Below are positions 25,026 through 31,967 of a DNA stretch of 39,406 nt, in pieces; position 1 is the first letter of the stretch, and every line of letters begins with the position of its first letter. The notes under the pieces are model-generated. The model made no database searches. It saw only the letters and a list, made by a program, of their open reading frames with translations, and was not told the origin of the DNA. The position numbers and the translations under genes are program-made. Source of the DNA: Actinomycetota bacterium (lineage in GTDB: Bacteria; Actinomycetota; Thermoleophilia; Gaiellales; Gaiellaceae); the NCBI GenBank assembly GCA_020029625.1, contig JAIBJP010000013.1, forward strand, positions 1-39,406. The letters run 5' to 3'.

Positions 25026-26768
25026 ATGCGGCCAGTCGGCGGCACGAAGGGCAATCTGCGAGGCAGCGCTCTCTGGGGCAAGAAGACCAAGGGCGAGGCT
25101 CGCTCGAGCGCGCTCTGGGGCAAGCCCGGGCGCCGCTTCGCCGCCTTCCTCGCCGTGGTCGGCGTGCTCGCCGCTCCGGTTGCCGCACCCGCCTCGACCG
25201 GGAGCGCGGCCTCTTCGGGCGCGCTCGTCCCCGAAGCGCTGCTCGCCCGCGCGCAGGGCCATCCCACCTGGAGCTTCCGCGTTATCGTGCAGGCGAAGCC
25301 GGGCAAGAGCTCGACGTACGTCGCGAGCCTCGTCAGAGACGTCGTCTCGAAGCACCCCGGCAAGTCCAAGGGTTTGAAGAAGAAGTTTTCCGCCGTCAAC
25401 GGCGTCGCCGCCCAGTTGACAGGCGCGCAGCTCGTGCAGCTGGCGAAGCAGAAGGGCATCCTGGCCATCACGCGCGACCGGCGACTCGTCGCCACCGGTC
25501 AGTTCTCGAACGACCAGGGTTGGGCGCAAACCGCAGGCGTGGACGACTACTGGGTCGGCCAGGCGCTTTCCGGCCTCGCGATGCCGGCGATCGCAATCGT
25601 CGACTCCGGCGTCCAGACGGGCCGGCTCGATTTCAGCGGACGCCTGCTCAAGCAGGTTCGCCTCACGAGCCTCGCTCCGAACTCGCTCGGCGACGGGCGC
25701 GGCCACGGAACCTTCGTCGCGGGCATCGCGGCCGGCGCGGCCACCAGGTACGCAGGCGCAGCTCCGACGGCACCGATCGTCTCCCTCGACGTCATGGATG
25801 ACAACGGCATGGCGCTGACGAGCGATGTCATCGCCGCGGCCGACTGGATCCTGCAGAACAAGGCGGCCTACAACATCCGGGTCGCCAACTTCTCGCTGCA
25901 GTCCTCGACCCCGGCCAGCTTCGCTTACGACCCGCTCGACCAGGCGGTCGAGAAGCTCTGGTTCTCCGGTGTCGTTGTGGTCGCCTCCGCCGGCAACTAC
26001 GGCGACAACGGCCAGCCGACGACGGTCGGGTACGCCCCCGGCAACGATCCCTTCATCATCACGGTCGGCGCCTCAGATCTGAACGGAACGCCGTGGAGCG
26101 CTGCGGACGACTTCGCGGCTCCCTGGTCGGCCTTCGGCTACACGCTCGACGGCTTCGCGAAGCCTGACATCGGCGCCCCTGGACGGGTGCTCGTGGGCCC
26201 GGTTCCCTCGTTGTCGACGATGGCGCGTGAGCACCCCGAGCGGGTGACGGCGCCCGGCTACATGTGGATGTCCGGAACGTCTTTCGCCGCGCCCGTCGTC
26301 TCCGGCGCGGCAGCGCTGGTCATCGCCCATCACCCGAACTGGACGCCCGACCAAGTCAAGGGCGCCCTCATGCTGAGCGCGCAGCCTACGGCCGGTGGCA
26401 TGGCTCTGGGCGTGGGGGAGGTCGACGCGAACGCGGCCTCGCAAGTAGCGAGCCCGCCCAACCCGAATCTCGCCCTGAACCAGTTCGTCAGCCCCGACGT
26501 CTCCGGTGGCTTCGCCTTCGACGCGGCCAGCTGGGCCAACACGGCTCAGGCGGACGCGTCATGGAACAGCGCCTCCTGGAACAGCGCGTCCTGGGCGAAC
26601 GCCTCCTGGGCAAATGCCTCCTGGAACAGCGCTTCCTGGGCGAACGCTTCTTGGGCCGCAGCCTCCTGGGCCGCAGCCTCGTGGAATGCCGCCAGCTGGG
26701 CGAACGCTTCCTGGGCCGCCGCCTCGTGGAGCGCTGCCAGCTGGGCCGCAGCGGCCTGGGCTTCATAG
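25026..26768 (+). CDS. Secreted subtilisin-like S8 protease with ASW pentapeptide repeats, copy 1
   Basis: 580 residues from ATG 25026, nine bases after AGGAAGGA. Order: a cytoplasmic-side N-terminus with two SALWGK boxes (residues 14-19 and 28-33); a signal-like hydrophobic segment (38-56); an I9-type propeptide (about 82-155); the S8 domain with Asp193 (IVDSG), His227 (GRGHGTFVAG), Asn324 (SAGN) and Ser419 (MSGTSFAAP); and a C-terminal tail (501-580) of sixteen 5-residue units, mostly ASWxx. The triad is intact, so it should be an active exoprotease. The tail has no positively charged residue. The next gene is a paralogue, and both have similar leaders. A longer frame to 24969 only covers the leader. 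Confidence 0.93.
   Translation: MRPVGGTKGNLRGSALWGKKTKGEARSSALWGKPGRRFAAFLAVVGVLAAPVAAPASTGSAASSGALVPEALLARAQGHPTWSFRVIVQAKPGKSSTYVASLVRDVVSKHPGKSKGLKKKFSAVNGVAAQLTGAQLVQLAKQKGILAITRDRRLVATGQFSNDQGWAQTAGVDDYWVGQALSGLAMPAIAIVDSGVQTGRLDFSGRLLKQVRLTSLAPNSLGDGRGHGTFVAGIAAGAATRYAGAAPTAPIVSLDVMDDNGMALTSDVIAAADWILQNKAAYNIRVANFSLQSSTPASFAYDPLDQAVEKLWFSGVVVVASAGNYGDNGQPTTVGYAPGNDPFIITVGASDLNGTPWSAADDFAAPWSAFGYTLDGFAKPDIGAPGRVLVGPVPSLSTMAREHPERVTAPGYMWMSGTSFAAPVVSGAAALVIAHHPNWTPDQVKGALMLSAQPTAGGMALGVGEVDANAASQVASPPNPNLALNQFVSPDVSGGFAFDAASWANTAQADASWNSASWNSASWANASWANASWNSASWANASWAAASWAAASWNAASWANASWAAASWSAASWAAAAWAS
26526..26765 (+). repeat. 15-bp-period coding repeat (ASW units), copy 1
   Basis: Sixteen in-frame units of 15 bases encode ASWAN, TAQAD, ASWNS, ASWNS, ASWAN, ASWAN and so on to AAWAS. 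Only the second and last units lose ASW. Codons vary between units, so the protein pattern is conserved beyond simple DNA slippage. Confidence 0.92.
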
Positions 26769-26790
26769 CGCCCCGAGCGCCTCAGCACGC

Positions 26791-26917
26791 CAATCCCTCG
26801 AAAGAGTGAACCTCGTCCCTCCTCCCGCAAACGGGGGACGTGACTTCCCGGGAATCCCCCTAGCTTGCGGTCTGCGTCACGAATCACCAGCGGCCGCGCG
26901 AAAGCGCGAGGGAGAGG
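26791..26917 (+). promoter_or_regulatory. Structured leader B of the second S8 protease
   Basis: CTC-GAAA-GAG (26797-26806) followed by TGAAC, then CGTCCC/GGGACG (26814-26840), a CCTAGC stretch, and the final stem CGCGC-GAAA-GCGCG (26895-26908) next to GGGAGAGG. The first stem is shorter than in leaders A and C, yet the GTGAAC sequence is kept. No separate terminator for the first protease was found in front of it. Confidence 0.65.
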
Positions 26918-26932
26918 AAAACGAGAGACCTG

Positions 26933-28783
26933 ATGCGGCGAGATCTGATGCGGCACGATCGCGGTTCGAGCGGAGACCTTCGGTGGAGCGCCCTCTGGGG
27001 CAAGCCCTCGAAGGGCGAGACGCGCTCCAGCGCTCTCTGGGGCAAGGGCGGACGCGGGTTCCTTGCGACGCTCGTCGTCGCTCTCGCGTTGAGCGCGCCC
27101 GCCGCGCTCGCGTCCGGGGGCGGAAGCGAGTACACGGCGTTCACCACCCCGGGCTTGCTCGGCGCCGCCCAGGCGAACCCGAATGCGACCTTCCAGGTCA
27201 TCGTCGAGGGCGACAGGAGCACCGGCTGGGTCGCCAAGCAGATCGCCGACTTCAACAGCTCCAAGGCGAAGGTCAAGCGCCGCTACAGCGTCATCAACGG
27301 AGTCGCCGCCACCCTGACCGGCAAGCAGATTCTCATCCTCGCGCGCAAATCTCGGATTCGCGCGATCACCGAGGACGCTCCGGTGCGGCTCGCCTCTTTC
27401 TCCACCTCCCAGCAGTGGCCTTACGCGTCAGGCGTCGTGAAATCGTGGTGGGACAGTGCGACCAATGTCGTAGCCCAGACGCCGACGATCGCAGTCGTGG
27501 ATTCGGGAATCGAAGCCTCCCGCCCCGATTTCGCGGGCCGTGTGCTGGCCGAGGTCAACCTCACGTCCATCCAGCCGAACTCCCCGGGAGACGGGCGCGG
27601 CCACGGCACCTTCGTCGCAGGCATTGCCGCCGGCGGCGGGGACGGGTACGCCGGCGCCGACCCGCGGGCCAAACTCGTTTCGATCGATGTCATGGACGAC
27701 AGCGGTATGGCGATGACCCGCGACGTCATTGCTGGGGCCGACTGGATCCTCCAGAACAGGGCCGCGTACAACATCCGCGTCGCCAACTTCTCGCTCCACT
27801 CGGCTGTGCCGAACAGCTTCATGTTCGACCCGCTCGACAGGGCGGTCGAGAGGCTCTGGTTCACCGGCGTGACCGTTGTGGTCGCGGCGGGCAACTATGG
27901 GGTCAACGGGCAGCCGAGCGGCGTCCCGTTCGCCCCTGGCAACGATCCGTTCGTCATCACGGTCGGCGCGCTCGACATCGACGGCTCGGTGAAGGCGTGG
28001 GACGACTCGAACGCGCCGTGGTCGGCCTACGGCTACACGCTCGACGGCTTCACGAAGCCCGAGCTCGCGGCCCCAGGGCGCTACATGGTGGGTCCGGTGC
28101 CCGCCGCCTCGACGCTCCCGCAGGAGCGGCCGACGAACGTGGTCGCACCCGGTTACATGCAGCTCTCGGGAACGTCGTTCGCCGCGCCGGTTGTCTCGGG
28201 CGCGGCCGCGTACCTGCTCGCGCTGCACCCCGACTGGACACCGGACCAGGTCAAAGGCGCGCTCATGCTCACCGCGAAGGCGCTTCCGAACGCAGCCCCG
28301 CTCTCGGCAGGCGTCGGTGAAGTGAGCGTGGCGGCGGCAGTCCTCGTCGCGAATCCGCCCAACCCCAACCGGGCTCTCAACAGCTTCCTCGTATCCGATC
28401 CGACGGGCGGATCCGGACGCATCTTCGACGCGGCCAGCTGGGCGAACGCTGCCCAGGCGAGCGCCTCCTGGGCAAACGCCAGTTGGGCGGACGCCTCGTG
28501 GGCCTCGGCTTCCTGGTCGTCCGCTTCGTGGGCATCTGCCTCGTGGGCATCTGCCTCGTGGGCATCTGCCTCGTGGGCGGCCACCGCCAACGCCAGCGCC
28601 TCCTGGGCCGATGCCTCCTGGTCGAACGCGTCCTGGGCGAGCGCCTCCTGGGCGGATAACGCGGAGGGCGATGCGAGCGTCACCGGCGGCTACTGGCTCG
28701 ACCCGGCCGAGCTCGAAGAGGCGGCCGCCGAGCTCGGGCTCGCCGACCCCGCAGCCGCTGCCAGCACGACTGTGCTCCCCTAA
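26933..28783 (+). CDS. Secreted subtilisin-like S8 protease with ASW pentapeptide repeats, copy 2
   Basis: 616 residues, a clear paralogue of the preceding protein with the same order. SALWGK boxes lie at residues 19-24 and 33-38, again 14 apart. A hydrophobic signal segment, an I9-like propeptide and an S8 domain follow, with IAVVDSG, GRGHGTFVAG, VAAGN and LSGTSFAAP all intact. The fifteen-unit ASW tail begins, like copy 1, with ASWAN and then a Trp-less unit (AAQAS). Unlike copy 1 it ends in an extra acidic segment of about 40 residues (LDPAELEEAAAELGLADP). ATG 26933 is used; ATG 26948 is equally plausible. A bulged hairpin at 28799-28825 follows. Confidence 0.93.
   Translation: MRRDLMRHDRGSSGDLRWSALWGKPSKGETRSSALWGKGGRGFLATLVVALALSAPAALASGGGSEYTAFTTPGLLGAAQANPNATFQVIVEGDRSTGWVAKQIADFNSSKAKVKRRYSVINGVAATLTGKQILILARKSRIRAITEDAPVRLASFSTSQQWPYASGVVKSWWDSATNVVAQTPTIAVVDSGIEASRPDFAGRVLAEVNLTSIQPNSPGDGRGHGTFVAGIAAGGGDGYAGADPRAKLVSIDVMDDSGMAMTRDVIAGADWILQNRAAYNIRVANFSLHSAVPNSFMFDPLDRAVERLWFTGVTVVVAAGNYGVNGQPSGVPFAPGNDPFVITVGALDIDGSVKAWDDSNAPWSAYGYTLDGFTKPELAAPGRYMVGPVPAASTLPQERPTNVVAPGYMQLSGTSFAAPVVSGAAAYLLALHPDWTPDQVKGALMLTAKALPNAAPLSAGVGEVSVAAAVLVANPPNPNRALNSFLVSDPTGGSGRIFDAASWANAAQASASWANASWADASWASASWSSASWASASWASASWASASWAATANASASWADASWSNASWASASWADNAEGDASVTGGYWLDPAELEEAAAELGLADPAAAASTTVLP
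28433..28657 (+). repeat. 15-bp-period coding repeat (ASW units), copy 2
   Basis: Fifteen units of 15 bases encode ASWxx; units 2 (AAQAS) and 11 (TANAS) lack Trp. Three neighbouring units (28526-28570) are identical at DNA level (TCGTGGGCATCTGCC), showing recent slippage-type expansion. Confidence 0.92.
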
Positions 28784-28798
28784 CCGGTCGAGCCACCG

Positions 28799-28825
28799 CG
28801 AGCCCCGGGCCGCCCACCCGGCTCG
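28799..28825 (+). terminator. Possible terminator hairpin after the second S8 protease
   Basis: CGAGCC-cc-GGG (28799-28809) pairs with CCC-GGCTCG (28817-28825) with a two-base bulge and a 7-base loop. No T-tract follows. Leader C begins three bases later, so it may be a Rho-assisted end or the first element of that leader. Confidence 0.45.
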
Positions 28826-28827
28826 GG

Positions 28828-28949
28828 GTTCACCCTTTCGGGTGAACTTGGGGTCGTCCCTCGAATGGGGGACGCCGCCCCGCTAGCCCGGGCGTACGGT
28901 CCCACTATGGCTCTGCGGCCCCCGCGCTTGCGCGTGGAAGCAAACGGAG
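28828..28949 (+). promoter_or_regulatory. Structured leader C of the GGDEF/HD-GYP gene
   Basis: GTTCACCC-TTTC-GGGTGAAC (28828-28847) is a perfect 8-bp hairpin. CGTCCC/GGGACG (28855-28874) follows, then a GCTAGC stretch, and CGCG-CTTG-CGCG (28923-28934). The series ends with GGAG (28946-28949), the ribosome binding site of the leader ORF. Order and key sequences match the two protease leaders, although the downstream gene is unrelated. Confidence 0.65.
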
Positions 28950-28954
28950 CTGCG

Positions 28955-28993
28955 ATGACCCATGGCAGCGAGGCTTTGAGCTGGGCGAGATGA
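28955..28993 (+). CDS. Leader peptide ORF MTHGSEALSWAR upstream of the GGDEF/HD-GYP gene
   Basis: A 12-codon ORF with ATG 28955 five bases after GGAG. Its stop overlaps the ATG of the large gene (A-TGA at 28990-28993), so it would couple translation. The large gene itself has only a weak ribosome binding site. The ALSW segment and the surrounding bases resemble the SALWG box region that follows the same leader type in the two proteases, so it may also be a decayed remnant of such an N-terminus. No function is known. Confidence 0.5.
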   Translation: MTHGSEALSWAR

Positions 28994-31737
28994 GCGCAGT
29001 ACCCAGGGAGTATCGAGGCGCCGAGCCGAGGCCGGCATCGGAGCAGGGCGAGCCCACTCTTTCGAGGGGCGCCAAGGTCTACCTGGCCGCCGTCGGCATT
29101 GCCACCGTCGTAGCGGCGTTCGTGCCGCTCTCGCACCTGTCCCCGCAAACGAGAGGGTGGCCGACCTTTTTCGTGATCGCTTCCTGCGCCGCGATCGCGC
29201 AGCTCTTCGTCGTCCGCACCCCGCGCGACCAGTCCTACCACACCTCGATCGTCTTCCTGATCCCGGCGGCGCTGCTCCTGCCGCCGGAGCTCGTCGCGCT
29301 GGTGGGCATCGTGCAGCACATCCCTGAATGGCTGAAGGTTCGCTACCCCTGGTACATCCAGTGCTTCAACATCTGCAACTACACGCTGAACGGCCTGGCG
29401 GCCTGGGGGGCGGTGTGGCTCGTCCGCGACCTCGGCCTCTCCAGTCAGCCGACGATGGCGCTCGCCGGACTCGCCGCGTGTGTCGTCTTCGTCGCGACGA
29501 ACCATGTGCTTCTCGCCACCATGCTCCATTTCGCACGCGGGCACACGCTGCGGGAAACCGGGCTCTTCTCGGGCGACAGCCTCGCCACCGACCTTGTCCT
29601 CGCCGCCCTCGGCGTCGCCTTCGCCAGCCTGTGGCGGTGGAATCCCTACCTCCTGCCCACCGCTGTCGCGCCACTGCTCCTGATTCATCGGTCCCTCAGC
29701 GTTCCCGCGCTCCAGGAAGAAGCGCGCGTGGATGCGAAGACCGGCCTCTTCAACGCCCGTCATTTCGCCGCGGAGCTGCGCGAGGAGCTGGCGCGCGCCA
29801 ACCGCTTCGATCGGCCGATGTCCGTGATCATGGCCGACCTCGACCTGCTCCGGGACATCAACAACTCGTACGGTCATCTTGCCGGCGACGCGGTTCTCAA
29901 CGGCATCGCTGACGTCTTCCGAAAGCAGCTGAGGCCATACGACGTCCCGGCCCGATTCGGCGGAGAGGAGTTCGCCATCCTCCTGCCGGAGACGGCGCCC
30001 GAGACTGCGCTCGAGATCGCCGAGCGCATCCGGCGCGCCGTCGCCGAGCACCTCTTCGAGGTGGAGACCTCGAGTGAGCCCATCCGCGCCACCATCTCCC
30101 TGGGCGTCGCGGGCTACCCGAAGGACGGCTCCGACCCGAACGAGCTGATCCACCAGGCAGACCTCGCCGTCTACCGAGCGAAGCTCCAGGGCCGCAACCG
30201 CGTCCTCGGCGCGAGCTCCGAGCCGCTGCTCATGCCCGGGGAGAGGAGCCCTCGCCTCGCCGCCGTGCCGGAGGAGGGGGAGTACGTCGCCACCGCCTCG
30301 CGCGTCCTCCCTGAGCAGCGTGCGAGCGAGCTCCGCGAAGCTCAGCAGCAGCGGCCGCACACCCCCGGCAGGCCGCACTTCCTCGCCCTTTCGGCTCCTC
30401 TTGCAGCCCTCGTCGGGCTGGTCGCGATCGCCGGTATCGCTGCGGGCATCGCGGGACTCCTCTTCGGTACGACCAGCGATGTCATCGGGCTGATCGCCAT
30501 CGTCGTCCTCGTGGGCGGCGGCCAGGCGCTCTCCCTCGAGCTCGAAGCGGGCTCGATCTCGGTGAGCGCCGTCGGGGCGCTCGCCGGCGCGGGCCTCTTT
30601 GGACCGCGCGCCGCCCTGCCGCTCGCCGTCGCCATCGTTGCCGTCGAGTGGAGTGCTCGGCGCGACGACTGGTACTACGCCCTCTTCAACATCGGAGCCT
30701 TGAGCCTCGCGTCGCTCGCCGCGGCAGCGGTGTTCAGCGTCGGCTGGGTCGACAGCCGTGCCGGCGAGCTCGTGACCGCCGGAGCCGGCCTCGCGGCCGG
30801 CGCCGCCTACTTCGCCGTCAACACGGCGCTCATCTCGCTTGCCATGGCCCTCGAGGGACACGACCGCTGGCGTTCCGTCTGGAAGGAGCGCTTCTCCTGG
30901 CTCCTCCCGCACTACGTCGCCTTCGGAGCGGTCGGCAGCGCGATCGCTCTCGCCTACGGCGCCATTGGCCTCTACGGGCTCGCCGTCTTCGTCCTGCCGC
31001 TCCTGCTCATGCGCAAGACGATGGCCGCCTACCTCGGGCACACCGAGAAGTCGACGAAGAAGCTGCGCAAGGCGGCCGAGACCATCCGCTCGCAGAACGT
31101 CTCCCTCGAACAGGCGAACCGGCTCCTGAAGGAGCGCTCCACCGCCGCCATGGAGAGCCTCTCGGCCACGGTGGACGCGCGCGACGCGTACACGGCCGGC
31201 CACTCGCGGCGCGTGCAGCAGCTCGCGCTCGCCATCGGCCGCGAGCTCGGCTTGTCCCAGGCCGAGCTGGATCTGCTGGGGCATGCGGCTCTCTTCCACG
31301 ACATCGGCAAGCTCGCCATCCCCGACGCGGTCCTGCTCAAGCCGGCCAGTCTGACAGTCGACGAGTGGGCGCTCATGCAGCGTCACGCGGACGAGGGCGC
31401 CCGCATCATCGACCGCCTGGGCTTCCTGAACGACGCCGTGCCGGCCATCCGCCACCATCACGAGCGGTTCGACGGCACCGGCTACCCGGACGGCCTCTCC
31501 GGCGAGGACATCCCGCTCGGCGCGCGCATCATTCACGTTGCCGACGCCCTCGATTCGATGCTGACGACGCGCATCTACCGCGCTGCTCGTCCCGCGGACG
31601 AGGCTCTCGAGGAGCTCCGGCGAGGGTCGACAACCCAGTTCTGTCCGCGCTGCGTCTCGGCGCTCGAGCGGCTCCTGCAGACCGATGCCCGAGACCCGCA
31701 GCAGCCGGCGGGAGCCCTGCTGGCGACGGCTTCTTAA
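28990..31737 (+). CDS. Membrane protein with GGDEF diguanylate cyclase and HD-GYP phosphodiesterase domains
   Basis: 915 residues with a doubled plan. A first multi-helix membrane block (about 28-235) is followed by a GGDEF domain with intact GGEEF (324-328) and inhibitory I-site RPYD (315-318). A second membrane block (about 455-690) leads through a short coiled coil into an HD-GYP domain. That domain has HSRR (738), FHDIGK (about 768-773), HHERFDGTGYPDG (GYP at 831-833) and HVADALDSM. Both catalytic domains look active, so the protein could make and degrade cyclic di-GMP. The membrane blocks resemble each other and MASE-type sensors. The ATG at 28990 overlaps the leader-ORF stop. The 1038-codon open frame on the opposite strand is a shadow. 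Confidence 0.93.
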   Translation: MSAVPREYRGAEPRPASEQGEPTLSRGAKVYLAAVGIATVVAAFVPLSHLSPQTRGWPTFFVIASCAAIAQLFVVRTPRDQSYHTSIVFLIPAALLLPPELVALVGIVQHIPEWLKVRYPWYIQCFNICNYTLNGLAAWGAVWLVRDLGLSSQPTMALAGLAACVVFVATNHVLLATMLHFARGHTLRETGLFSGDSLATDLVLAALGVAFASLWRWNPYLLPTAVAPLLLIHRSLSVPALQEEARVDAKTGLFNARHFAAELREELARANRFDRPMSVIMADLDLLRDINNSYGHLAGDAVLNGIADVFRKQLRPYDVPARFGGEEFAILLPETAPETALEIAERIRRAVAEHLFEVETSSEPIRATISLGVAGYPKDGSDPNELIHQADLAVYRAKLQGRNRVLGASSEPLLMPGERSPRLAAVPEEGEYVATASRVLPEQRASELREAQQQRPHTPGRPHFLALSAPLAALVGLVAIAGIAAGIAGLLFGTTSDVIGLIAIVVLVGGGQALSLELEAGSISVSAVGALAGAGLFGPRAALPLAVAIVAVEWSARRDDWYYALFNIGALSLASLAAAAVFSVGWVDSRAGELVTAGAGLAAGAAYFAVNTALISLAMALEGHDRWRSVWKERFSWLLPHYVAFGAVGSAIALAYGAIGLYGLAVFVLPLLLMRKTMAAYLGHTEKSTKKLRKAAETIRSQNVSLEQANRLLKERSTAAMESLSATVDARDAYTAGHSRRVQQLALAIGRELGLSQAELDLLGHAALFHDIGKLAIPDAVLLKPASLTVDEWALMQRHADEGARIIDRLGFLNDAVPAIRHHHERFDGTGYPDGLSGEDIPLGARIIHVADALDSMLTTRIYRAARPADEALEELRRGSTTQFCPRCVSALERLLQTDARDPQQPAGALLATAS

Positions 31738-31764
31738 GGAGGGCTTGACGAAACATCGTCTGTG

Positions 31765-31918
31765 CCGCCGGAGGCGCGCCGCTCGCCCCAACGCATCCGC
31801 GTTCAGAATCACGGGTCGCCCCCGTATCTGAAGTCGATACGAGGGCTCCCTGCGTCCTTGCCTCGGAACGACCAGCGCGTCCCGGCGACGGAGCAACGTT
31901 CCGCCAAACCCTCCTAGC
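31765..31918 (-). repeat. Dispersed structured repeat, copy 2 (R2), inverted
   Basis: The reverse complement matches 15965-16106: block 1 (31814-31918) nearly identical, block 2 (31765-31789) identical over 25 bases. The variable part between them (31790-31813) is longer and unrelated to that of copy 1, but can still fold into short stems. The element begins 27 bases after the GGDEF/HD-GYP stop and ends about 50 bases before the next plus-strand gene. No minus-strand gene follows it, so in its R1 orientation it cannot be an mRNA leader. Confidence 0.85.
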
Positions 31919-31967
31919 CTCCGCTTGCGCTCGGACTAATCTGCTCTATCCTTGGACTGAGGCCGCC

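Noticed and set aside
26546..26956. Minus-strand frame with QEAFAQEA-type repeats
   Set aside because: It is the reverse reading of the ASW-coding repeat; the plus-strand frame continues an intact protease.
24894..28949. Known cyclic di-GMP-I (GEMM) or ydaO c-di-AMP riboswitch
   Set aside because: Isolated short matches (GTGAAC, GGGGGAC, CTAGC) exist, but the required core strings and their order are missing; kept only as an unassigned leader family.
28780..31896. 1038-codon open frame on the minus strand
   Set aside because: It is antisense to the well-supported GGDEF/HD-GYP gene; its translation is Arg/Gly/Glu-rich without motifs, as expected from GC-rich codon bias.
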